Assembly (NCBI GenBank): GCA_934256595.1
Contig: CAKQOW010000018.1
Location: forward strand, 1-38,323
DNA: 38,323 nt
Source: an uncultured Clostridia bacterium
GTDB lineage: Bacteria; Bacillota; Clostridia; Peptostreptococcales; Anaerovoracaceae
Direction of reading: 5' to 3'
The position numbers and the translations under genes were made by a program. The notes beneath the pieces were generated by a model, which was not told where the DNA came from, made no database searches, and saw only the letters and a program-made list of their open reading frames with translations. This document shows, one piece after another, positions 15,849-21,300 of this stretch (the first letter of the stretch is position 1; each line of letters begins with the position of its first letter).

Positions 15849-16580
15849 ATGGAACTTAAAATATGCCACCTGTATCCCGATATTCTCAATCTGTACGGAG
15901 ATCAGGGCAATATAATATGTATGAAAAAGCGTCTTGAGTGGCGCAATATAGACTGCAGTGTCACAGAAGTATCCATAGGTGAAAGCGCTAAATTCACTGA
16001 TTTCGATATATTCTTTATCGGCGGCGGACAGGACTTTGAGCAGGAGATACTGCTTGGTGATCTTGCAGGCGGCAAGGCAGATGAGATTAAGGCAGCGGTT
16101 GCAGGCGGCAAGACTTTCCTCACTATCTGCGGCGGATATCAGATGCTTGGCAGTTACTACAAGACATGGGACGGTCAGATGTGCGATTTCATCGGCGCTA
16201 TAGATTACTATACTGTCGGTGCAAAGGACAGAATGATCGGCAATTTTATGTATAAGTGCGGCGCCGAAAGCGGCGGCAGCACTGTTGTCGGTTTTGAAAA
16301 CCACAGCGGCAAGACTTTCCTTGGCTCAGGAGTTTCTCCTCTCGGAACCATACTTTCAGGCTATGGCAACAACGGAGAGGACAAGACAGAGGGTGTCAGG
16401 TACAACAATGTTTTCGGAACCTACAGTCACGGTCCTGTGCTTCCAAAGAACCCTCAGCTTGCAGATTTCATATTAAAAACTGCGCTCAGTCAAAAGTACA
16501 CAAGCTTTGATTTTGAACCGCTTGATGACAATTTTGAAAACAATGCAAACGAGTATATGATTAAAAGACTGTCAAAATAG
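15849..16580 (+). CDS. gatD: Lipid II isoglutaminyl synthase, glutamine amidotransferase subunit GatD
   Basis: 243 residues, a class I glutamine amidotransferase. Catalytic Cys94 sits in TICGGYQMLG, His194 in FGTYSHGPVLPKNP, and VGFENHSGKTFLG is the GatD/cobyric acid synthase-type signature. It hydrolyses glutamine and passes ammonia to MurT in the cytoplasm. AAGGAG precedes the ATG. The tandem membrane-peptide modules begin only 16 nt beyond its stop codon, with no separate terminator visible for murT-gatD, so the plus-strand terminator at 16669-16702 may also end this operon. Confidence 0.95.
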   Translation: MELKICHLYPDILNLYGDQGNIICMKKRLEWRNIDCSVTEVSIGESAKFTDFDIFFIGGGQDFEQEILLGDLAGGKADEIKAAVAGGKTFLTICGGYQMLGSYYKTWDGQMCDFIGAIDYYTVGAKDRMIGNFMYKCGAESGGSTVVGFENHSGKTFLGSGVSPLGTILSGYGNNGEDKTEGVRYNNVFGTYSHGPVLPKNPQLADFILKTALSQKYTSFDFEPLDDNFENNANEYMIKRLSK

Positions 16581-16595
16581 CTGTACCTGTTATCA

Positions 16596-16625
16596 TTGAC
16601 AGGCAATGTGCATATATTGTATAAT
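16596..16625 (+). promoter_or_regulatory. Promoter of small RNA 1 (antitoxin-like)
   Basis: TTGACA (16596-16601), 18 nt, TATAAT (16620-16625): both boxes perfect. It is almost identical to the promoter of module 2 at 16927-16956 and fires toward the peptide gene on the opposite strand. Confidence 0.85.
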
Positions 16626-16631
16626 ATAACC

Positions 16632-16701
16632 GAACAGAGAAAACGGCTATGTATTTGTTCAAGTCAATAAAAAATCCCGAAGCAGCACCTTCGGGATTTT
16701 T
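16632..16701 (+). ncRNA. Small antisense RNA 1, putative type I antitoxin
   Basis: Predicted transcript of about 70 nt from the consensus promoter at 16596-16625 to the terminator at 16669-16702. It contains CGGCTATGTA (16644-16653), TTCAAG (16658-16663) and CAAT (16665-16668). The same three blocks in the same order occur at 16788-16809, where they are the complement of the start region of peptide gene 1. The RNA can therefore pair in trans with that mRNA over its TTG start codon and first codons, as well as through the shared terminator. No start codon with a ribosome site is present in the RNA. Confidence 0.72.
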
Positions 16702-16702
16702 C
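16669..16702. terminator. Bidirectional terminator of module 1
   Basis: ATCCCGAAG and CTTCGGGAT form a 9-bp stem with a 6-nt loop, flanked by A-runs on the left and T-runs on the right. It therefore ends both the small RNA (plus) and the peptide mRNA (minus). Shared convergent terminators are a known property of Fst/par-type modules. Confidence 0.88.
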
Positions 16703-16707
16703 TTAGG

Positions 16708-16803
16708 CTAGTTGTCTTTCGTATGGCTGTCTAACCATTTGCACAGGAAATATGCTATCACCTGTGCCGCAACAGCCACTAAAACTGCGGCTATGTACTT
16801 CAA
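16708..16803 (-). CDS. Small membrane peptide 1, candidate type I (Fst-like) toxin
   Basis: 31 residues, starting with TTG 7 nt after a very strong AAAGGGGG. A single hydrophobic helix (about residues 3-20, YIAAVLVAVAAQVIAYFL) is followed by CKWLDSHTKDN, a charged tail. One membrane span plus a short polar C-terminus is the usual form of Fst/TxpA/holin-like type I toxins, which damage the membrane when over-produced. The C-terminal two thirds is nearly identical to peptide 2, whereas the first ten residues, which lie over the small-RNA target, differ. Transcription likely starts near 16843 and ends at 16669-16702. I have not matched it to a named family. Confidence 0.78.
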   Translation of the reverse strand: MKYIAAVLVAVAAQVIAYFLCKWLDSHTKDN

Positions 16804-16810
16804 GCCAATT

Positions 16811-16836
16811 CCCCCTTTCTGTTATCTGTATAGGGG
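16811..16836 (-). promoter_or_regulatory. 5' UTR hairpin masking the ribosome site of peptide 1
   Basis: CCCCT near the 5' end of the mRNA is complementary to AGGGG of the Shine-Dalgarno sequence, with a loop of about 15 nt between. Pairing would hide the ribosome site. Module 2 keeps the same arrangement at 17145-17170. In pAD1 par a 5' stem also limits translation of fst (established). Confidence 0.6.
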
Positions 16837-16849
16837 TGACAACACAATC

Positions 16850-16878
16850 ATTATATCATATCTTCGCTTTTGAAAACA
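16850..16878 (-). promoter_or_regulatory. Promoter of peptide gene 1
   Basis: TATAAT (16850-16855) preceded by TGA gives an extended -10. The -35 at 17-nt spacing is TGTTTT (16873-16878), weak. Module 2 has TGG-TATAAT and TGTTTG in the same places, so the element is conserved. Confidence 0.7.
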
Positions 16879-16926
16879 CGTATTCCGAATTTATGTTTTA
16901 TTTTTTGTGTTGGTTAAGTGTTATCC

Positions 16927-16956
16927 TTGACAGGCAGCATGCATATACTGTATAAT
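16927..16956 (+). promoter_or_regulatory. Promoter of small RNA 2 (antitoxin-like)
   Basis: TTGACA (16927-16932), 18 nt, TATAAT (16951-16956), the same architecture as module 1, including the GGCA and GCATATA segments of the spacer. Confidence 0.87.
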
Positions 16957-16962
16957 ACAGTT

Positions 16963-17032
16963 GAACATAAATAGTGAATATGTTTTGTTCATACCAATAT
17001 AAAAACCCTGAAGATGCAGCTTCAGGGTTTTT
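16963..17032 (+). ncRNA. Small antisense RNA 2, putative type I antitoxin
   Basis: Predicted transcript of about 70 nt. It contains ATAGTGAATATGT (16971-16983) and CATACC (16990-16995). The same blocks occur in order at 17119-17131 and 17136-17141, where they are the complement of codons 2-7 and of the ATG start with its upstream flank in peptide gene 2. The pairing is to its own module: small RNA 1 does not carry these words. It ends at the perfect 13-bp terminator stem 17001-17032. Confidence 0.76.
17001..17032. terminator. Bidirectional terminator of module 2
   Basis: A perfect 13-bp stem (five A, then CCCTGAAG; CTTCAGGG, then five T) with loop ATGCAG. It serves the small RNA on the plus strand and the peptide mRNA on the minus strand. 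Confidence 0.9.
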
Positions 17033-17039
17033 GTTTAGG

Positions 17040-17138
17040 CTAGTTGTCTTTCTTCGTATGACTGTCTAGCCATTTGCACAGGAAATATGCTATCACCTGC
17101 GCCGCGACAGTCACGGCTATAGTGAATATGTAATCCAT
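17040..17138 (-). CDS. Small membrane peptide 2, candidate type I (Fst-like) toxin
   Basis: 32 residues starting with ATG 6 nt after AAAGGGGG. The hydrophobic segment YIFTIAVTVAAQVIAYFL is followed by CKWLDSHTKKDN. It differs from peptide 1 mainly in the first ten residues. From VAAQVIAYF onward the two are the same except for one extra Lys. The duplicate keeps every control element of module 1 (promoter, masked ribosome site, terminator, convergent small RNA) but has its own small-RNA target. Too short for routine gene callers. Toxicity is inferred from architecture, not shown. Confidence 0.8.
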   Translation of the reverse strand: MDYIFTIAVTVAAQVIAYFLCKWLDSHTKKDN

Positions 17139-17144
17139 ACCGTT

Positions 17145-17170
17145 CCCCCTTTCTATTGTCTGTATAGGGG
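17145..17170 (-). promoter_or_regulatory. 5' UTR hairpin masking the ribosome site of peptide 2
   Basis: CCCCT pairs with AGGGG of the Shine-Dalgarno sequence. The stem sequence is conserved with module 1 while the loop differs at a few bases. Confidence 0.6.
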
Positions 17171-17183
17171 TGACAACACAATC

Positions 17184-17212
17184 ATTATACCACATTTTTT
17201 ATTTTACAAACA
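17184..17212 (-). promoter_or_regulatory. Promoter of peptide gene 2
   Basis: TGG-TATAAT extended -10 (hexamer 17184-17189) with TGTTTG (17207-17212) as the -35 at 17-nt spacing. The predicted 5' UTR is about 39 nt. Confidence 0.7.
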
Positions 17213-17240
17213 TGTATTTCGAACATACATTTTTTAAATT

Positions 17241-17293
17241 ACTAAAATAAAATCTCCCGCATCTCAGATAATATTCTGATGCATGCGAGAGAT
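17241..17293 (-). terminator. Terminator of the MATE exporter gene
   Basis: ATCTC-CGCAT-CAGA on one arm and TCTG-ATGCG-GAGAT on the other form an interrupted long hairpin 12 nt after the MATE stop codon, followed on the minus strand by TTTTATTTT. Confidence 0.75.
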
Positions 17294-17305
17294 GTTTTTA
17301 TATAT

Positions 17306-18664
17306 CTATATTGTTTCTTTCAGTTTTTCCTGTACTTTTCTCTTTTTTCTTATATATCTGTACATAACAAGGCACATTGTAATCTGCACCACTGTAGAGC
17401 AAGGCGTTGCAAGTCCTATATGAAACAGGTTTGTCCCCGGCAGACTGCTCATAAGAAATACTACCGGTACCCTTATTCCAAAGGCCCCTATTATTCCCTG
17501 CAGCATTACAAACAGCGTCCTTTCACAGCCGTTAAAGTAGCCTATGAAACAGAACAGGAACGGCGTAAGCATACAGTCTATCGCATAAGCCTTGAGATAC
17601 TGGTGCGATGCCGCAATAACGGCTGCATCTTTTGAGAATACGGTACCCATAATATCGCCATGGAAAAATGCAGCATAGCCCATGAGTATACCTATTATAA
17701 CTGCTGTGGTTATGCCGTACCAGAGCGCTCTGTCTGCTCTCTGAGGCTTCTCCGCTCCCATATTCTGAGCGACAAAAGCTGACATTGACTGCATATATGC
17801 AGACGGCACCAGCATTATAAATACGCATATTTTTTCGGCAACACCCACACCTGCCGAAGCTGTAACTCCCATTGTATTTACAACCATCTGAATTATGAGG
17901 AAAGATATTCCCACCAGCAGATCCTGCAGCGCAATTGGCACTCCAAGTTTTAATTCAGTAAGTATCAGACCTTTATCAAATCTCAAATCTGCTCTTGTAA
18001 GTTCAAAGGGAAGCTGTTTCTTCCGTATAATCAGAAGTGAAGCTGCAACGCTTATCCCCTGCGACAGTACAGTTGCAAGAGCCGCTCCCTCTGCGCCCAT
18101 TCCAAAGACTGCAACAAACAGCAGATCAAATGCAATATTAACAATACAGGCAATTATAACTGTGACCATAGGAGTTTTAGAGTCCCCTATGCCCCTGAAT
18201 ATACTGCCCAGAACATTATAGCCTACAATAAACACTATGCCGAAGCCGCATATTCTCACATAGGAAACCGTCTGGGAAAACGCTTCCTCCGGGGCCTGCA
18301 TAATACGTGAAAGCATTCCTGCTCCAAAAACCAGAAACGCCATAAGAATTACTGCAAATACTGTGAATATACATATGCCGCTGCCTACGGCTCTGCCTGC
18401 CTCTCTGCTGTTTCCCTCGCCTATCTTCTTGCCTACAAGTACAGTTATTCCCATGGAAAGTCCGATGATAAGGCCTGTTACCGTCTGAAGCAGCATACTG
18501 CCAGTTGCAACTCCCGATACATCTGCTGTCTGCGCAAACTGTCCCACCACCAGCAGATCTACTGCACCGTAAAGCGCCTGCAGGAAAAGCGTAAAAAGCA
18601 CCGGCAGCGCAAATCTCACCAGCGAACTGAAAATATTACCCTCTATAAGCGATGTCTGTTTCAT
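17306..18664 (-). CDS. MATE-family multidrug/Na+ or H+ antiporter
   Basis: 452 residues from the ATG at 18664, with GAGGG 5 nt upstream. The reading frame runs 21 codons further up through a terminator-like hairpin, which is unlikely to be coding. Twelve membrane segments are arranged as two halves, starting LIEGNIFSSLVRFALPVLFT and ALYGAVDLLVVGQFAQTADV. The second half opens with LKLGVPIALQDLLVGISF. MATE proteins expel cationic drugs or metabolites in exchange for Na+ or H+. It has its own consensus promoter (18763-18791) with an internal operator, and an attenuator-like hairpin (18682-18724), suggesting induction by an effector. Confidence 0.92.
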   Translation of the reverse strand: MKQTSLIEGNIFSSLVRFALPVLFTLFLQALYGAVDLLVVGQFAQTADVSGVATGSMLLQTVTGLIIGLSMGITVLVGKKIGEGNSREAGRAVGSGICIFTVFAVILMAFLVFGAGMLSRIMQAPEEAFSQTVSYVRICGFGIVFIVGYNVLGSIFRGIGDSKTPMVTVIIACIVNIAFDLLFVAVFGMGAEGAALATVLSQGISVAASLLIIRKKQLPFELTRADLRFDKGLILTELKLGVPIALQDLLVGISFLIIQMVVNTMGVTASAGVGVAEKICVFIMLVPSAYMQSMSAFVAQNMGAEKPQRADRALWYGITTAVIIGILMGYAAFFHGDIMGTVFSKDAAVIAASHQYLKAYAIDCMLTPFLFCFIGYFNGCERTLFVMLQGIIGAFGIRVPVVFLMSSLPGTNLFHIGLATPCSTVVQITMCLVMYRYIRKKRKVQEKLKETI

Positions 18665-18681
18665 AAAATCCCTCACAATAT

Positions 18682-18724
18682 AAAAACCGGATAAGAAAAC
18701 CCAGCTCACTGGTTTCTTATCCGG
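18682..18724 (-). terminator. Terminator/attenuator in the MATE leader
   Basis: CCGGATAAGAAA and TTTCTTATCCGG form a perfect 12-bp stem, followed by TTTTTATATT on the minus strand. It lies between the MATE promoter and the MATE start, so transcripts from that promoter must pass it. It may also end the metY transcript. Confidence 0.8.
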
Positions 18725-18762
18725 CATAATAGTTACGACTAAAAGCCCTCCGAATACAGCAT

Positions 18763-18791
18763 ATTATACCTTTGAAAAGGTATGCTGTCAA
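18763..18791 (-). promoter_or_regulatory. Consensus MATE promoter with a palindromic operator in the spacer
   Basis: TTGACA (18786-18791), 17 nt, TATAAT (18763-18768), immediately after the metY stop codon. The spacer and -10 contain the perfect inverted repeat ATACCTTT-GA-AAAGGTAT (18766-18783, plus strand), so a dimeric regulator bound there would block RNA polymerase. Confidence 0.85.
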
Positions 18792-20075
18792 CTATTTTAC
18801 AGCGGCAAATCCGTTCTCAAGATCTGCAATTATATCATCAATATGCTCTGTACCTATTGAAAGTCTGATAGTATTAGGCTTAATTCCCTGATCTGCAAGC
18901 TCCTCTTCACTAAGCTGTGAATGAGTTGTTGTTGCAGGGTGGATAACAAGGCTCTTCACATCTGCCACGTTTGCAAGCAGTGAGAAAATCTTAAGATTAT
19001 CAATAAACTTATGAGCTTCCTCCTGTCCGCCCTTAATCTCAAATGTGAAAATTGATGCTCCGCCGTTAGGGAAATATCTGTTGTAGAGCTCGTGATCCGG
19101 GTGATCCGGAAGCGACGGGTGATTAACATGCTCAACCTGCGGGTGCTCTGACAGGTATTTTACTATCTTGGCAGTGTTTTCAACATGGCGGTCAAGTCTC
19201 AGTGACAGTGTTTCCACGCCCTGAAGCAGCAGGAATGCATTAAACGGTGAAATAGTAGCGCCTGTGTCACGAAGCAGTATCGCTCTGATGTATGTAACAA
19301 ACGCTGCCGGACCTGCCGCATCAACAAATGAAACGCCGTGATAGCTTGGGTTTGCATCTGCTATTGCAGGATAATTACCTGATTTCTTCCAGTCAAACTT
19401 GCCTGAGTCAACGATAATTCCTCCGAGAGTAGTACCGTGTCCCCCTATAAACTTGGTTGCCGAATGTACCACGATATCTGCACCGTGCTCTATAGGTCTG
19501 ATAAGATAAGGTGTACCGAATGTATTGTCAACCACCAGCGGCAGGTTGTGCTTATGCGCAATCTCAGCAACTGCATCAATATCAGGAATGTCACTGTTTG
19601 GATTGCCCAGTGTTTCAAGATATATAGCGCGTGTATCGTCCTGTATTGCGTTCTCGATTTCTTCAAGGTTGTGCGCATCTACGAAAGTTGCTGTAATTCC
19701 GTAGCCCGGAAGTGTATGTGCCAGCAGATTATATGTACCGCCGTAAATTGTCTTCTGGGCAACGATATGTCCGCCGCCTGCTGTAAGCGCCTGAATTGTA
19801 TATGTGATTGCCGCAGCTCCCGAAGCAAGCGCAAGTGCCGCAACACCGCCCTCTAAAGCAGCAATTCTTTTTTCTAAAACGTCCTGTGTGGAGTTTGTAA
19901 GACGACCATATATGTTGCCTGCATCTGCAAGTCCGAAACGTGCCGCAGCGTGCGCTGAATTCTTAAATACATATGATGTTGTCTGATAAATAGGTACTGC
20001 TCTGGCATCTGTTGCCGGATCCGGCTGTTCCTGTCCTACGTGTAACTGTAATGTTTCAAATTTATATTCACTCAT
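18792..20075 (-). CDS. metY: O-acetylhomoserine sulfhydrylase (Cys/Met metabolism PLP enzyme)
   Basis: 427 residues from the ATG at 20075, with GAGGA 7 nt upstream. The frame is open 13 codons further without a site. It has TLQLHVGQEQPDPATDARAV, the PLP-lysine motif SATKFIGGHGTTLGG, YGRLTNSTQ, ALASGAAA and NPNSDIPD, with the long C-terminal half of the MetY type (about 430 residues, against 380 for MetB/MetC). It joins O-acetylhomoserine with sulfide to homocysteine, or with methanethiol to methionine. A leader of about 300 nt with a cysteine-rich peptide, a foldable junction and a terminator lies upstream. Confidence 0.93.
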   Translation of the reverse strand: MSEYKFETLQLHVGQEQPDPATDARAVPIYQTTSYVFKNSAHAAARFGLADAGNIYGRLTNSTQDVLEKRIAALEGGVAALALASGAAAITYTIQALTAGGGHIVAQKTIYGGTYNLLAHTLPGYGITATFVDAHNLEEIENAIQDDTRAIYLETLGNPNSDIPDIDAVAEIAHKHNLPLVVDNTFGTPYLIRPIEHGADIVVHSATKFIGGHGTTLGGIIVDSGKFDWKKSGNYPAIADANPSYHGVSFVDAAGPAAFVTYIRAILLRDTGATISPFNAFLLLQGVETLSLRLDRHVENTAKIVKYLSEHPQVEHVNHPSLPDHPDHELYNRYFPNGGASIFTFEIKGGQEEAHKFIDNLKIFSLLANVADVKSLVIHPATTTHSQLSEEELADQGIKPNTIRLSIGTEHIDDIIADLENGFAAVK

Positions 20076-20139
20076 TTTTCTGTCCTCTTTTCTTTCTGTA
20101 TTATTTAAATTCAATCTATGTTTTCATCGAATCTGAGCG

Positions 20140-20170
20140 AAAAAAACCGGGTTTTATCCTTGACTCCCGG
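20140..20170 (-). terminator. Intrinsic terminator in the metY leader
   Basis: CCGGG (20166-20170) and CCCGG (20147-20151) pair around a 14-nt loop and are followed by seven T on the minus strand, 64 nt before the metY start codon. The first arm is also needed for the longer leader stem (20164-20172 with 20248-20256), so the two folds exclude each other. Confidence 0.72.
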
Positions 20171-20256
20171 GCCTATGGCATTACAGCGCATATCTAAAGC
20201 GTAATCTTCAGGCACAATGCAGCTCAAAGCACCTGGCCATACAGCAAGCCCGGGAG
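20164..20256 (-). promoter_or_regulatory. Structured metY leader: three-way-junction fold, candidate antiterminator or riboswitch
   Basis: CTCCCGGGC (20248-20256) pairs perfectly with GCCCGGGAG (20164-20172). After an asymmetric internal loop, TATGGC (20236-20241) pairs with GCCATA (20174-20179). Two hairpins branch from this with almost no linker: CAGGTGC/GTGCCTG (20229-20235 with 20209-20215, two G-U pairs) and ATTACGC with GC...GTAAT (20199-20205 with 20180-20184 plus GC). I see none of the conserved segments of S-box (SAM-I), SAM-II/III or T-box leaders. Either an unnamed ligand-binding RNA or the folding part of a peptide-controlled attenuator. Confidence 0.55.
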
Positions 20257-20315
20257 AAAAACATTCGACAGCAACACATGACAAGATTAAAAATACTGTT
20301 TGCATATTTCCTCAT
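20208..20315 (-). CDS. Cysteine-rich leader peptide of metY
   Basis: 35 codons starting with ATG 8 nt after AAAGGAGG, an ideal ribosome site. Composition is extreme: seven cysteines and four methionines. Cys14-16 are consecutive (VMCCCRM), Cys24-25 are a pair (RACCM), and Cys29 and Cys34 follow, with the stop UGA inside the folded leader. It lies between the leader promoter and the terminator upstream of a sulfur-assimilation gene, so ribosome stalling at Cys codons could report Cys-tRNA supply. Too short for standard gene calling. The product itself probably has no role. Confidence 0.7.
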   Translation of the reverse strand: MRKYANSIFNLVMCCCRMFFSRACCMARCFELHCA

Positions 20316-20364
20316 TGCATTGGCCTCCTTTCCTTAAAAATCACTGCTCAAATTCTATGACCCT

Positions 20365-20393
20365 ATAATACAGTCTTTTACCCACCTTGTCAA
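20365..20393 (-). promoter_or_regulatory. metY leader promoter
   Basis: TTGACA (20388-20393), 17 nt, TATTAT (20365-20370). Transcription would begin near 20358, about 280 nt upstream of the metY start codon. Confidence 0.85.
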
Positions 20394-20435
20394 TAGGTAA
20401 ATAAAAAATTTTTTATTTTTTTGTTTAAAACAAAC

Positions 20436-20470
20436 AAAAAAGCACATACCGACAGCTTTCGATATATGCT
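20436..20470 (-). terminator. Terminator of the arylamine N-acetyltransferase operon
   Basis: AGCATATATCGA and TCGGTATGTGCT form a 12-bp stem with two G-U pairs and a 6-nt loop, then a T-run, 18 nt past the stop codon at 20488. Beyond it (20394-20435) there is only an A/T-rich stretch. Confidence 0.8.
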
Positions 20471-20487
20471 TCTTCAACATATTTATC

Positions 20488-21300
20488 CTAATATTCAACA
20501 TCAAGCCCGAATACTTCTCTAACCTTACAGCTTTCGTCCTCCTTGTTTTCAAAGGCGCAAAGTGACTCGGGAATTCCCTCGTGCTCTGCAAAGAACTCAC
20601 GCTCTCTCACTGCAAAGAACTCTCCGTTTATATACTGTGATACCTTTGCAGTCTTGTTGAATTTAGAACCCTCGTGATGTATTGCCATATACAGAGCCTG
20701 TATATAGTCCTTGTCAATATTAGGGTTCTCGGTAAAGCCCAGTTTTCTTCTCCACTCGGTTCCCGGTCTCTGCTGCCACAGCACCCAGCCGAAGAAATCG
20801 TCTTTTTCCAGCTTGTAGTCACAAACTCCGTCGTTTTGCACAAGGCCATTTTCAAGCCTCAGCGGTATTCTGTGATGCTCATAGTTTACTCCCACATCTG
20901 TTATGTATGAAATACCGTCTATATTAACGCCGATTACTCTGTGGCCTGTCGTCTGCACGGGATCTGCCTTTGCTATAATCCGTGAGTTATAGCTTACGGT
21001 ATCGTAGCCCAGACTCTCAAGGAGCCAGTTGTAAAGGGTGTTTGTTTCAGAGCATACTCCGCCCCGTTTGTTTAATATTATTTTTTCAAACAGATGCTCT
21101 CTGTCAAGAGATATTTCCCTGCCTGCAAGTATATCAAGATTTTCATACGGTATATGATTTACATTGGCAAACTGCAGCCTTGTCAGATATTCTAAATCTG
21201 CTGCAGCGGGTTTATCCATTTCAATTCTCTCAAGATACTGTGAAATCTGCATCTCTGTCATTTCAGGTCCGTTAAGCTCTCTGTATATTTTTCTGTTCAT
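20488..21300 (-). CDS. Arylamine N-acetyltransferase
   Basis: 270 residues from the ATG at 21300 (a GTG one codon earlier is an alternative). The catalytic triad is clear: Cys83 in NKRGGVCSETN, His120 in TTGHRVIGV, Asp135 in YITDVGV. FANVNHIPYENLDIL is the conserved N-terminal signature. It transfers acetyl from acetyl-CoA to aromatic amines or hydrazines in the cytoplasm. The start overlaps the permease stop codon by one base (TGATG), so translation is coupled. Its native substrate in Clostridia is unknown. Confidence 0.93.
   Translation of the reverse strand: MNRKIYRELNGPEMTEMQISQYLERIEMDKPAAADLEYLTRLQFANVNHIPYENLDILAGREISLDREHLFEKIILNKRGGVCSETNTLYNWLLESLGYDTVSYNSRIIAKADPVQTTGHRVIGVNIDGISYITDVGVNYEHHRIPLRLENGLVQNDGVCDYKLEKDDFFGWVLWQQRPGTEWRRKLGFTENPNIDKDYIQALYMAIHHEGSKFNKTAKVSQYINGEFFAVREREFFAEHEGIPESLCAFENKEDESCKVREVFGLDVEY

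Noticed and set aside
16752..16955. 67-codon plus-strand ORF antisense to peptide 1
   Set aside because: No ribosome site, and it crosses the peptide promoter and the small-RNA 2 promoter.
17839..18727. MATE start at 18727
   Set aside because: The extra codons are the attenuator hairpin; the ATG at 18664 has GAGGG and matches the family start.
20111..20305. 64-codon ORF in the metY leader (another frame)
   Set aside because: No ribosome site at its ATG. The Cys-rich ORF at 20208-20315 has an ideal site, and the region folds as RNA and contains a terminator.
20076..20400. T-box or S-box leader for metY
   Set aside because: I looked for the T-box antiterminator motif and the S-box GA-rich and kink-turn segments and found neither.
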